Notes under the pieces: generated by a model
Database searches by the model: none
What the model was told of the DNA's origin: nothing
Seen by the model: the letters and a program-made list of their open reading frames with translations, nothing else
Shown: positions 25,721 through 36,546 of the stretch, piece after piece
Layout: each line of letters opens with the position of its first letter
Numbering within the stretch: the first letter of the stretch is position 1
Assembly (NCBI GenBank): GCA_905221605.1
Contig: CAJNDS010002613.1
Span: 172,501 to 210,000 of the forward strand
From: Symbiodinium natans
Lineage: Eukaryota > Sar > Dinophyceae > Suessiales > Symbiodiniaceae
Length of the DNA: 37,500 bases
Direction of reading: 5' to 3'
Translations under genes and position numbers: made by a program

Positions 25721-28700
25721 CCCAGATCATCTGATACGGCCACCATCGGCCACCGAATTTCTCTTCCTTTCCTGCAAGACTTAGGGAAGTTGTTTGCGAG
25801 ATTTGCGAGACCGAGGCTTTCGACCACTTTAGGCCTTACAGCTGTAGGGTCTTGGGCCTGAGACGTCACGGTCCCAGGGGGGCCTGGACAAGATCCAAAC
25901 ACTCGGAGTTCGACGTGTAACGCATGTGCAACTTCGTGGCATGCCACCGGTTCTGGGTTCGGCATGTCTGATCTCCTCTGTGCTTACGTGAAGCTCACAT
26001 CTCCTCAACTTGTGCTCGCCAAGGGCTACAAGCTGGCGCAAATGATGCGCCGGGTCCTGGACTTACTGCACAAGCAGTAACAGTGAGAGCATCACGCCGG
26101 TGCTGTTGTTGTGCTTTCGTCTTGCTGTTCGTGTTTTTCGCAAGGAACTTTTTGCCCGAATGTCACAGTGCATGTCCTGAGGGTTTTGCAATGTTTTCCA
26201 ACCCGCTGCAAAGGGCCATCTGGCTGATGCATTCAAGCACATGAACTTTACGCGAGTGAAGCTGAGCGCTTACCAGCTGTGATGGTTGCGGCATGCGGCT
26301 GCCCCCATCCGTAGCTTCTTGCAGATGCATTCTGCAGTGCTAAGGGCGTCTTACGAAGTGCGTGTTTTTCCTGAGATGCGTGCGCTGGGCTTACATCTGG
26401 TTGTATTAAAGGTGTGAGTGTCTAGAGCGAGAGAGGCAGGCCGGAACAGTCCGCAGCACCTGTTCAGTCATGCTTGGCCGGTGTTGCTGCCTGCAGGTAA
26501 CTTCCAAAGACATTGTGCAGAGGATCGGTCCTCACTTCTCCACGTTCATGTGATGTTGCAAGATCTCTCGATCCTGTTCAATCGATCTGATGCGGTTCAC
26601 AGGATCGATCGCCTGCAGATTTTTAGCCGGTACTCCGTGCCTGTCGATCTCTAAACTTGAGCATCTCTTGTAGACACAGACTTGCTCATGGCAGGTTTGC
26701 TGACTTAAACCACTTGCTGGTGCGGAGTCTTGTTCATAGCGCGGCGCTCGGGTTGCGGTGATTCGGCGTTCTTTGAGATTGGAGATGTGCGGAGATATGT
26801 AGAGTCGATGGAGTCCCAGGAACGACCCACGCAAAGCCAGCAGAAGGAGCCCATGCCTCGGGAGAGGTTCCTAAAGGAGTTGCTGTAGTTTGGCTCTCGG
26901 TGTGTTGGCAGCTTCTGTGCTGTGGAAGGTGATGTTGGATGACATCGGTGTTGGGCTCAGGAGCCTCAGTTACTAACGGCTCGTCACGGGAGCATGTCCT
27001 GCATGAACAGCTCCTGCGAATCTTGAGTGGCGCAAGTTGGCCGTGAATGGCTGCACGTCGAGCGCAAGTGCTGAGGATATGGGCTGCGAGAAGTGAAGCC
27101 GCGGATGGCTCTGCCAGCGGCCGAGGCGCTGACGACTGTGCGACATCGCCCCCCCCCCCGCCTTCCCCTCACCGTCCTGCACCCCACGACTTTTTGCTGC
27201 CATGCTGCTGACACTGCTTGCTCTACAATCGCCTGCCAGTTGGTGGACTGCATGGAAGAGGGCCTCCTGCAAGATGCACGAGAGGCACCTTCTGTCGTTG
27301 GATGGGTTCCATCATATCGTGAAGACTCCGGACTCCAACTCCCCGCAGGTTCATCAGTACGTCATTGGCCTCTGCTGTGTGCTGGCCCATCCCGCTGAAG
27401 TTGTTGGGGGGTTGTGCGATGAGTGCATGTCAGTTCTGCTTTTTGTCCATGTGGGTGAGATGTGTCAGAGGTTCTTCTCATCACCTGTGCGGGTTCAGCC
27501 ATTTTCTCCCTGAAGCAGCCGTCGCTGGCGCCGGCCTCAACTTTGACAAGTCGATACACACTGCGCTGCGTAAGACCTGCAGACTCGACACCTGGTGGTT
27601 CAGGAGCTTGTGTTTTTCTCCTTCTCGTCACTTCTAGTCTGTACGGTTTTGGGGCAGGTTAGGGCAGTTGCCTTATCATCTTCTCGCATTTCTAGCAAGC
27701 CTCCTCTGTTCTAAGCCCTGGGGGGCACTTCAGGGCCTCAGGGGGGCCATTCTCACCGTCTGGCGTTCAGAGGGCCTGCTTGGGGTGTAGATGAGGGCAT
27801 CTTTTCTTCGTCTCCTGATGGGTGGTCTGGGGCCCCTTTGAGGTCTAGATTCGCAGGTCGCCCTGTCCTGGCTGTTTGTGTTTCTGTGCGGGGGTCCGGA
27901 TGGAGAGAGTTAGGGGTTTCTCTGCCAGAATGTTCCTCCCGGCCCAAACATGTCTTTGACGGGCAGCAGTATCCAGTTCAGTCGGTGCTTCGGGGCCCCA
28001 GCCTAAGCATCCCAAGGACCACATTGGAGGAGTCGTGTTGCATGTTGTGGCACCTGCATTCCTTTCAAGCAACGGCCATTGAAGAAGCTTTTGCGATTCG
28101 ATTCCTCCGAGTTCTGTTCGCGGACCTGTGCAGATCTGATTGCCTGCAGGTGCCGAGCCGCACGAACCCTCTCCTGGCTTTGCGATGACCGATGATGCCG
28201 GCTTCTGCGCAAAAGAAGATCACTGTCACGCCCTGCAGCTGGGAGAAGATACATGTGCGGAATGGGATGGCGCGAAGATGCACTCTGCGTGCATGCTGCA
28301 TGAGGTTTTTTGGGCTGTGATCTGCCCGATCTTTGTGTCTCGTTTCTCTTGAGATCTCTCGAGACGTTTGGGCTTCGGATCGTGTAGGATCGATAGGACC
28401 GGGGGTTGCAGGCTTCGCCTTACATGCAAAAAGCGGAGATCTTTCTTAGGTGATCAGCCATGGGCAGCCATGGGCCTTGCTGCCCCAAGCTCCTTCACCC
28501 ACCGCGAATGACAGAGACCTAGGCAAGGGCAAGGGGATTGAATGGTTGCCATGGCGGATCATGGTAGCAGAAACGTCGTTGCTGTGTGCTTCCGCCGTAG
28601 GTCCGGACTCTCCTGGCTCTTGCACTCGGTGGTCGCAGCTTTCAGAGAATTTGCAACGTCCGACGACCCAGTTTTTGCAGCAAACTACGAGGGAGCTTAT

Positions 28701-29128
28701 TGCAATTTATTGTATGTTTGCTGTTCGCTCCTTGGGAGTTGAAGTACTTGGAGAGCTGCCTTGGTGATATGCATACTCGAGGGGCGAATTCATTTGCCTG
28801 CCCGGTAGTCTTCCATCGCTTTAGGCCCGTCCCAACTTTCATCTCACATGCCCCGAGTCTCTACGTTCGCATCTCGAGTTGGCCAATGCTGATAGGTATG
28901 CGTCATCTGAAACTCAATCCAGTCCGGCAAAAGCTCGTGCCCCTCACCGCCAAAGCATTGAATTTGTGTTCCCAAATCAAGACCTTTGAGCTTGTTTCCA
29001 CAGTGCTGAGTATGTTCAGTATGTTCCAGAACGTCCCGGGTGCTGAGACATGCATATCATGCATCTCCGCAGCATTTTCGCGGCAAGTCATCTTGTGTCC
29101 GCCCCCCATCATTTAGGAAGCCTCCGGA
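25721..29128 (+). other. Long spacer before bestrophin copy B
   Basis: No gene is recognised. Part of it is an old copy of the bestrophin unit flank: 27220-27295 matches 34267-34335 (CTCTACAA.., TGGTGGACTGCATGGAAGAGGG versus TGGTGCACTGCATGGAAGAGGG). A 66-codon frame at 28542-28742 (GSRNVVAVCFRRRSGLSWLL, then REFATSDDPVFAANYEGAY) is coding-like, but without family or start evidence. A poly-C run is at 27151-27162. The rest shows nothing that I can support. Confidence 0.45.
29069..29087 (+). promoter_or_regulatory. Conserved 19-base motif upstream of bestrophin copy B
   Basis: GCAGCATTTTCGCGGCAAG is identical upstream of all three intact copies (also 31674-31692 and 34890-34908), 42-88 bases before the ATG. 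It resembles the dinoflagellate spliced leader (GTAGCCATTTTGGCTCAAG) in the order AGC-ATTTT-G-CAAG but with several differences. It could be a relic leader, a trans-splice acceptor region or simply shared leader sequence. Confidence 0.4.
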
Positions 29129-31032
29129 ATGCAGACGCAAGCAGCCGGCTCTCATTCAGACGCATCGGGCGGCAGCGCGCGCCAGCGACTCTATACTTCA
29201 GCTGGTGTCCAGAAGGTGTCCGGCAGGGCCTATGGGCACGTGGACTCTTACAACTCCACCCAGCTGGCCTCCAGTGCTTTGTTCTGCGTGATCAAAGGCA
29301 CGGTGCTGACCAGCCGGGTTCCTCATGCCAATGGTAACTTTTCAGCTTTGTACTAGTAGACAGAAGTTCGGAGTTGCTTGTTTTTTTTGGGCTGGCTGAG
29401 GTTCTGTGGGTCGAGCAGTTTGTGGTGCTCCTCCTGTATATCATCGGCTGGCGCATTTCGGCGACCTTCATGCCAGAGGCCATTTCTCATGGAGACGACA
29501 GCCTAGAGATCCGCATCACGAGGCACTACACCGAGGTGACTCAGATGGAAAAGACACAGCCAACATCGTTCAGCCTTTGCAGATGGTTGTTCGTAGGGGC
29601 AACAGTAGATCCAATATAAAACCCTGCCAAGTGTTGCCTTCGGAAGAAGCAGGAGATGACTACTCCCAGGAAATGCCTTCCCCACCCACCTCTACCCCTG
29701 CGCGGTGAGGCAGTTCAATGCGTTCGCCCTTTCTGTAATGCCTTTCCCCCCCGTCCCAACCATCAGTTGGACAAATCCACATGATGGGGGTGATATACGA
29801 TGATTCGTGAACATTCGCGGTGTTTTTCAGGGCCAAGGATTTTTTAGGAGCTCTCAGCAAGCCTTCGAACTCCGACGTTGGATTTTGGGCCACGGGTTTA
29901 GGTTTGGGATGGTTTAGGGATAAGAGTTTAAGGGTCGGCCCGCCATAAGCTGTGAATGTGTCTATGGCCAGACTCCGAGTCGCGGGCTAGGGAAATCGGC
30001 AGCGGAATGCACGAGAAATGCCTTCCGGGAGGGGGGGCGTTCAAGGCGCTGGCCGCAGTGATAGCAGGAGTTTTTTCATCACCTACTTTCTTTGTTTCGT
30101 GCTTGGAGTTGCCGTTCGGAGGGTTCAAGCGGAGTTTTGTATTTTGCCAGCCTGAAACGATTTTTGCCAAACGGCGCGACCAATTCGGTAGGTTTGGTTT
30201 TTGGGAAGACTCCGATTTTCTGTCTCCTTGGCCAGAGGAGATTTCCGAGCTGGCCGGGTTTCTCCTCGCCTTCTACACTTCCATTGCTTTGAGCCGTTGG
30301 TGGCGCCTTCGCACGGAGGGCGTGGGTCACATCGTGGGGGCTAGCAAACAGCTCATGATGCTCTTCGGAACACTCGCAGGCGATCACGAGCTGCTGACAG
30401 CCATCCGCAGGTACGCACGCGCCTCGTTGGCGATCCACTTCTTGAGGCGGCGGTATCCCTCCGACTTCATGGAGAAGCTAGATGAGTTGGTGGAGCGAGG
30501 TATTCTGCTGGAGAGCGAGGTGGGCAAGCTCCGTGAGGTTGGCGGCGTTAGCCTTGCTGAGAGCGTCTGGGCGTGGGTGGCGCAGATTGTTGTGACACTG
30601 GCCAGGGCCAAGCAGATGTCGGAGTACATGCTCGTGCATCTGCTGGAAGTGGTAGAGAAAGGACGCTCTGGGGCAGGTTGTATCCAAGCGCAAATGGGAA
30701 CACCCATCCCGCTGCAATATGTGCACTTAATGGGCCTCCTTGTGAAGGCCCACAACATCATCCTCGCCCTTGCCTGCGGCTTCCAGCTGGCAAGCATGAG
30801 CCACAAATATGCTGTTGGCATCTCACTGAGACTCTTCCTTGTCCCATTCCTCTACAACGCGATCCTGCTGATCAATGCGGAGTTGGCAGACCCTTTCGGG
30901 GGTGGCGTGAACGCATTCTCCCTGGAGAAGCTCGAGCAGGTCATTGAGAACTCTGGTCGGGGCCATCTTCGAGCAAGCGTCCGTGTTCCCGACTGCTTGC
31001 CTCAGTTTCGCACCGGCATGGAGTTGCCATAG
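29129..31032 (+). CDS. Bestrophin-like anion channel, copy B
   Basis: Three exons: 29129-29302, 29401-29535, 30238-31032 (about 367 residues). Bestrophins are membrane anion channels for chloride or bicarbonate. Exon 1 ends LFCVIKGT, matching the LLCWRGSIYK region of the family. Exon 2 gives the first membrane helix (WVEQFVVLLLYIIGWRIS). Exon 3 gives LAGFLLAFYTS.ALSRWW, the AIRRYARASLAIHFLRRRYP helix, GTPIPLQYVHLM (the pore-region IPxxYxH motif) and NAELADPFGGGVNAF (the family DPFG element). Both introns use GT donors and AG|G acceptors, phase 0. Intron 2 is 702 bases. The start ATG is the one conserved in copies C and D. It is most similar to copy D. The compartment is unknown; in algae, relatives sit in thylakoid or plasma membrane. 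Confidence 0.8.
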
Positions 31033-31766
31033 CCCGGACATGTCCGAGCCAAGATGACTAAGAGGCGGAGAAACGTCACTTGGCGTTCCGGTTTTGATTT
31101 CTGACATCTATGGTCACATCTGAAGAGTTAGGTGGTCTTTTCCCAGGAGGCTGAATGCACAGTCTACCGCTGCCTGCTCGCTCAGAGCCTGTAAAGATTT
31201 GCTCGATTTTCGTGTGATCCCAGTGCAATTCCACTTCTCGTGCCTGTTGCCCTCAGAAGAAGGACTGGCATGCGTGCAATCTGCACACAGGTGCAGTTGA
31301 ATCCTTAGTGTACAGCTAGCTGTCTACGCGGGGTTGCAAACAAATCATGGCGAAGGCCTCCCTCCGTGCACTTGCTCTGCCATGGCTTGAGCTGTTGGGC
31401 AACTGAATTCCATGTAGAGAGGCGGGTTATCGAGAAAGCTTGTGCGTTGGCATTTTGGCTACCTGGCTTCTCGGCTTCTGGGCTTCCCGCCCTCCTGGCT
31501 TATTTGTTTCTTGGCTTCTTGGCTGCTCGGTTGTTGGCTTTGCCGTTCATTGGCTTCTCAGTTGCCTGAATGTTTGCTTGGCTTCGATGGCTCCCGGCTT
31601 TTTGCTTATTTTGCTTCTGCCCACTCGTCGGCCATTCTTTTTGAGGGGCGTGTTGGAACGGGGTGGTGATTCTGCAGCATTTTCGCGGCAAGTCACCTTA
31701 GATCCGCCCCCATTCGTCGTCGAGGACTCCGCACTTCCTGCACCTTGTAGTCCTCCTGAATCGGAG
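31033..31766 (+). other. Spacer between bestrophin copies B and C
   Basis: It begins with the conserved 3' flank (GAAGAGTTAGGTGGTCTTTTCCCAGGAGG, here in short pieces; AGAAG.AGGACTGGCATGCGTG). It then has a pyrimidine-rich CTTGGCTTCTTGGCT-type tract at about 31445-31640, and the 19-base leader motif at 31674-31692. In copies C and D the frame upstream of the ATG also stays open (EDS, CSPP, SEMQSD are shared), so translation could begin further upstream. Confidence 0.5.
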
Positions 31767-33396
31767 ATGCAATCAGATCCCAACTGCGATGGAGTCGCAT
31801 CCCGCGGCAGCTCGCGCCAGCGGCTCTACACTTTGGGTGGCGTGCAGACGCAGCACGGGGACTCCTACGACTCAACCCAGCTGGCCTCCAGTGCCTTGTG
31901 CTTCGTGGTCAAAGGCACGGTGCTGACCAGCCGGGTTCCTCGTTCCAGCGGCAACTCTTCAACCTTTTGGCCTAAGTTTGTAGGCGGATTTGCAACAACA
32001 CAAGTTCTGAGCTTGAATAAGCTGGCGTTTTCTTGGGTTTTTTTGGCTGTCTGAGGTGCTGTGGGCCGAGCAGTTTGTGGTGCTCCTCCTGTATATCTTC
32101 AGCTGGCGCCTCTCGAAGGCTTTCATGTCAGAGGCGATTTCTCATGGAGACGACAGCCTGGAGATCCGCATCACGAGGCACTACACTGAGGTCGCTCAGA
32201 AGCTTGAGGTTTAGGGTAAGGGTTTAGGGATTCGACATCCTTCATCCTTTAAGGAGAGCCACTCTGAGGGGGAACAGGAGATCCAAAACCCTGCAAAACG
32301 ATGCCTTGGGATGAAACGGGGTTCGTGCATCACCTACTTGTCAAGAGTTGTTTGCTGTGAAGTTAGCTTTAGCTTTAGTTTCTTTCCACGGCTTCCGCAG
32401 AAGTAGGACAGGTGGCTGGGTGCCATCCCTGCCCCAAGCTCTGGAGTTCTATTTGATTGAAATGGAGTTTCCATTGCTGTCTAAGCCTTGTTGAAAGGTC
32501 TCGGAGAACAAGCGGTGATTATTTTCTTGCCAGGCGGTTTTTGCCGCAAGACGGGACCAATTGGGTAGGTTTTTTGGCTTTGGGACAAAGTCCAAACTCC
32601 GAATTTCCTGGCTTGGAATGAGGTGATGACCCAGCTGGCTGGCTTTCTCCTGGCCTTCTACACTTCCACTGCGTTGAGCCGTTGGTGGCGCCTTCGCACT
32701 GAGGGTGTAGGTCGCATCTGGGGTGCCAGCAGTCAGCTCATGATGCTGCTTGGAACCCTTACGGGGGACAACGCGCTGCTGGCTGCCATCCGCCGGTACG
32801 CACGCGCCTCGTTGGCGATCCACTTCCTGAGGCGGCGGTACCCCTCCGACTACATGGAGAAGCTAGATGAGTTGGTGGAGCGAGGTATTCTCCTGGAGAG
32901 TGAGTTGGCGAAACTCCGTGAGGTAGGCGGCGTTACCCTTGCCGAGAGCGTCTGGACTTGGGTAGCGCGGATTGTTGTGACACTGGCCAAGACCAACCAG
33001 ATGTCGGAGTATACATCGCATCTGCTACAAGTTGTGGAAGAAGGCCGCGCTGGGGCAGCTTGTATTCAAGCGCAAATGGGGACACCCATCCCGCTGCAAT
33101 ATGTGCACTTAATGGGTCTTCTTGTGAAGGCCCACAACGTCATCCTGGCCCTTGCCTGTGGCTTCCACCTGGCAAGCATGAGCCACCGATATGCCGTTGG
33201 CATCTCACTGAGAGTCTTCCTGGTCCCATTCCTCTACAACGCGATCCTGCTGATCAATGCGGAGTTGGCAGACCCTTTCGGGGGTGGCGTGAACGCATTC
33301 TCCCTGGACAAGTACGAGAAGGCCATGGAGAACAATGGCCGGGGCTATCTTCGAGCAAGTGTCCATGTTCCTGACTGCTTGCCGGAGTTGCCATAG
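31767..33396 (+). CDS. Bestrophin-like anion channel, copy C
   Basis: Three exons at the same positions as in B: 31767-31919, 32056-32190, 32623-33396 (about 353 residues). Exon 1 lacks the seven or so residues (VSGRAYGHV in B) before DSYDSTQLASSALCF. Exon 3 differs from B and D at TALSRWW, IWGASSQLMMLLGTLTGDN, SELAKLREV, TKTNQMSEYTS with one residue missing, and KYEKAMENNGRGY, and ends PELP. All motifs expected of the family are present (RWW, IPLQYVH, DPFGGGVNAF). Intron 2 is 432 bases and contains a short TTTAGGG block at 32209-32230. It resembles pseudogene A more than B or D, which supports duplication of a two-gene block. Confidence 0.8.
32209..32230 (+). repeat. Short TTTAGGG block in intron 2 of bestrophin copy C
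   Basis: TTTAGGG, GTAAGGG and TTTAGGG in succession, 19 bases after the GT donor. Copies B and D lack it at this place. Confidence 0.85.
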
Positions 33397-34995
33397 CCCG
33401 GACGTGTCAGAGCCAAGACAACCAAAGAGAAAGAGGCGGAGAAAACTTTACTTGGGTTACGCTTCGTCGGTTGCGAAATCCCGGTAGCTTTCCAAATTTT
33501 TCCCGGCGGCTGAACACACAGCCGGCCGGTGCCATCCGGTGCCTACACACCGCCTGTACAGTTTTTTCTCGGTTTTGGGTGATCCCGGTGCATTTCCATC
33601 TTCCAATTCGCGTGCCTGTTGCCTTCAGAAGTAGGACAGGCATGTATGCATTGCACGCTGCGCACAGTGCGGTTTGATTCCTACAGCTGCAAACAAAGCC
33701 TGGCGCGCTTGAGGCTTCCAGCCCATATGCGGAGAGCAGGGGCATGATCAAGCGACACATGTTTCGAGGTGCTCGTGTCCAGCTGGTTGCTCCAGTTGCA
33801 GCCCCAGGGCGAGCCTGCACTCGGCAGAAGGCAATCCCACTCACTGTTCAGAGCGGATGACCGCCCGTGCACGAGTTTTCGAAGTCAATAGCATCTGCGT
33901 TTTCACTCCTTCACGAGGCTGCGCCGGCTCACGAACTGCCTGAGTCTGAGAACAGCCCTGCCTTCGGTTTCGGAGTGTCAGAAGACCGGGAGTGGAATGC
34001 ACAGGAACGCACGGCTGAACCTGCAGTATGCCTCGCAGCATGTGTTGCCGTGGCAAGATGTTGCAAGCTTAGTCTATCCCGAAACCAGGAAGGGCGAAGC
34101 ATGCAGCAACGAAGTGGTGCGAGCTCAACAGAGTTTACCGGGGCGTTAATTTGCTTCAGCAGCCCCTAGATATGAGCACAGCTTGTGGCGTGTTAGACCT
34201 GCAGCGAGGATTGCAGAAGTGACGGTGGCGCGCGGCGTCCGCAGAGCGTTCGTTCATGTCAGGTCGCTCTACAACATCCTGCCAAGTGGTGCACTGCATG
34301 GAAGAGGGCCTCCTGCGAGATGTGCGCGAGGCACCGCCGGCGGCGGCTTCTGTAGATTTCCCGGTTCGATTCCACGCATACTCAGGCATACTCACGCTCA
34401 CCTAGCGGAGCAGGCTCCTCTCCAGCCCCATCTTCAAAATGGTGTTGAAGACCCTGGATTCCCATCGGCAGACCCCCAGAAGATCCTGGAGAGTAAGTTG
34501 TGGAGTCCCCACCCCGAATCAAGGTCAAGAGCGCCCGCCCTGCGATTCCCCAGATACCCCCTAAAAACCCTCTCCCGCAGGGTATCCAGCCCCAATTAGC
34601 TTGAGGGTGGGGATTGTCGAGAAAAATCCTTCGTACTTGTTGTTTGTGTTGCCATGCTGGGCTTCTTGGCTTCTCGGCTTACGGGCATCTGGTCCCTCCC
34701 AGCTTGTTGTTTTCTTGGCTCGGCTTCTTGTTTGTTTTTTTGTTTTTTCGTTTCTTTGCTTCTTGGTTTGCTGAGCTGCTTGAGTGGCTCCAGCGGCTTC
34801 TGGCCTCTTTCTTCTGGCCCTCCCGTCGGCATTCTTTGTTTGAAGGAAGGGGAGGGGAGTTGGAACGGCGTGGTGAGGCATACATCTCTGCAGCATTTTC
34901 GCGGCAAGTCATCTTCGGATCCGCCCCATCCATCGATCGCCGAGGACTCCGACTTCAGAGTACTTTCTGCACATTGCAGTCCTCCTCAATCGGAG
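33397..34995 (+). other. Spacer between bestrophin copies C and D
   Basis: The first 950 bases are the conserved unit flank, closest to the region after pseudogene A (GAGGCTGCGCCGGCTCACGAACTGCC; CAGTTGCAGCCCCAGGGCGAGC, quoted in parts). The following 34640-34860 is a pyrimidine/T-rich tract with CTTCTTGGCTTCTCGGCTT units, as before copy C. The leader motif is at 34890-34908. No independent gene is supported. Confidence 0.5.
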
Positions 34996-36546
34996 ATGCA
35001 ATCGGATGCTAATGGTAATGGAGACGGCAGTTCCCGCAAGCGGCTCTATACTTTGGGTGGTGTCCAGACGGTGCCCGGCAGGGCATATCGGCACATTGAC
35101 TCTTACAACTCCACACAGCTGGCCTCCAGTGCTCTGTGCTGCGTGGTCAAAGGCACGGTGCTGACCAGCCGGGTTCCTCGCGCCAGTGGCAAGTTTTCGA
35201 CTTTGTAGTAACACAGAACATAAAGAGAATTTGATTAAGCTGGTGTTTCTTGGAGTTTTTGGCTAGCTGAGGTTCTGTGGGCCGAGCAGTTTCTGGTGCT
35301 CCTCCTGTATATCTTCAGCTGGCGCCTCTCGAAGGCTTTCATGCCAGAAGCCACTTCTCAGGGAGACGACAGCCTGGAGATCCGCATCACGCGGCACTAC
35401 GTCGAGGTCACTCAGTTGACTAAGCCACATTGGGCCACAACCTTTTAACATCCTTCAGTTTTTGAGGATAGCCGCATTGCCCCTTACAGGGGCAACAGGA
35501 GATCTAAGACCCTGCGAAACGATGCCTTCGGATGAAGCAGGAGACTGCAGGAGTTTGTTCATCACCTACTTGTCATTTTCTTTGTTTCGAGAATGGAGTT
35601 GCTGTTCGGAGGGTTCAAGCGGAGTTTTGTATATTGCCAGCCTGAAAAGATGGTTGCGACAAGGCGTGATCAATTCGGTAGGTTTGGGTTCTTGGAAACG
35701 AGCCCATCCGAACTCCGAATTTTCCCGGATCCTTGGCCAGAGGTGATTTCCGAGCTGGCCGGGTTTCTCCTCGCCTTCTACACTTCCATTGCTTTGAGCC
35801 GTTGGTGGCGACTTCGCACTGTCGGCGTGAGTTCCATCTTGGGCGCTAGCAAACAGCTCATGATGCTCTTCGGAACACTCGCAGGGGATCACGAGCTGCT
35901 GGCAGCCATCCGCAGGTACGCACGCGCCTCGTTGGCGATCCACTTCTTGAGGCGGCGGTATCCCTCCGACTTCATGGAGAAGCTAGATGAGCTGTCGGAG
36001 CGAGGTATTCTGCTGGAGAGCGAGGTGGGCAAGCTCCGTGAGGTCGGCGGCGTTAGCCTTGCTGAGAGCGTCTGGACGTGGGTGGCGCAGATTGTTGTGA
36101 CACTGGCCAGGGCCAAGCAGATGTCGGAGTACATGCTCGTGCATCTGCTGGAAGTGGTCGAAAAGGGACGCTCTGGGGCAGGTTGTATCCAAGCGCAAAT
36201 GGGAACACCCATCCCGCTGCAATATGTGCACTTGATGGGCCTCCTTGTGAAGGCTCACAACATCATCCTGGCTCTTGCCTGTGGCTTCCAGCTGGCAAGC
36301 ATGAGCCACAGATATGCCGTTGGCATCTCACTGAGAGTCTTCCTTGTCCCATTCCTCTACAACGCGATCCTGCTGATCAATGCAGAGTTGGCAGACCCTT
36401 TCGGGGGTGGCGTGAACGCATTCTCCCTGGAGAAGCTCGAGCAGGTCGTTGAGAATTCCGGTCGGGGCTATCTTCGAGCAAGCGTCCATGTTCCCGACTG
36501 CTTGCCGGAGTTGCGGTCCAAAATGGATGGCATGGAGTTGCCATAG
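34996..36546 (+). CDS. Bestrophin-like anion channel, copy D
   Basis: Three exons: 34996-35157, 35272-35406, 35743-36546 (about 366 residues). Exon 1 begins MQSDANGNGDGSSRKRLYTL and ends CCVVKGT. Exon 2 is WAEQFLVLLLYIFSWRLSKAF. Exon 3 runs from VISELAGFLLAFYTS through SRWW, FLRRRYPSDFMEKLDEL, GTPIPLQYVHLMG and NAELADPFGGGVNAF to the longer tail PELRSKMDGMELP. Intron 1 is 114 bases and intron 2 is 336 bases, both GT-AG, phase 0. Intron 2 shares a block with B (TCGGAGGGTTCAAGCGGAG) that is coding-like but lies where the protein alignment needs no residues, so I place it in the intron. Closest to copy B. Confidence 0.8.

Noticed and set aside
29956-30237. Upstream extension of bestrophin exon 3 (FGGFKRSFVFCQPE)
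   Set aside because: Family alignment joins exon 2 directly to the ELAGFLLAFYTS region in phase 0; copy C lacks a matching extension. Taken as intron 2.
35889-36309. Minus-strand frames opposite bestrophin exon 3 (also at 30384-30821)
   Set aside because: Antisense shadows of a GC-rich conserved exon; no family match of their own.
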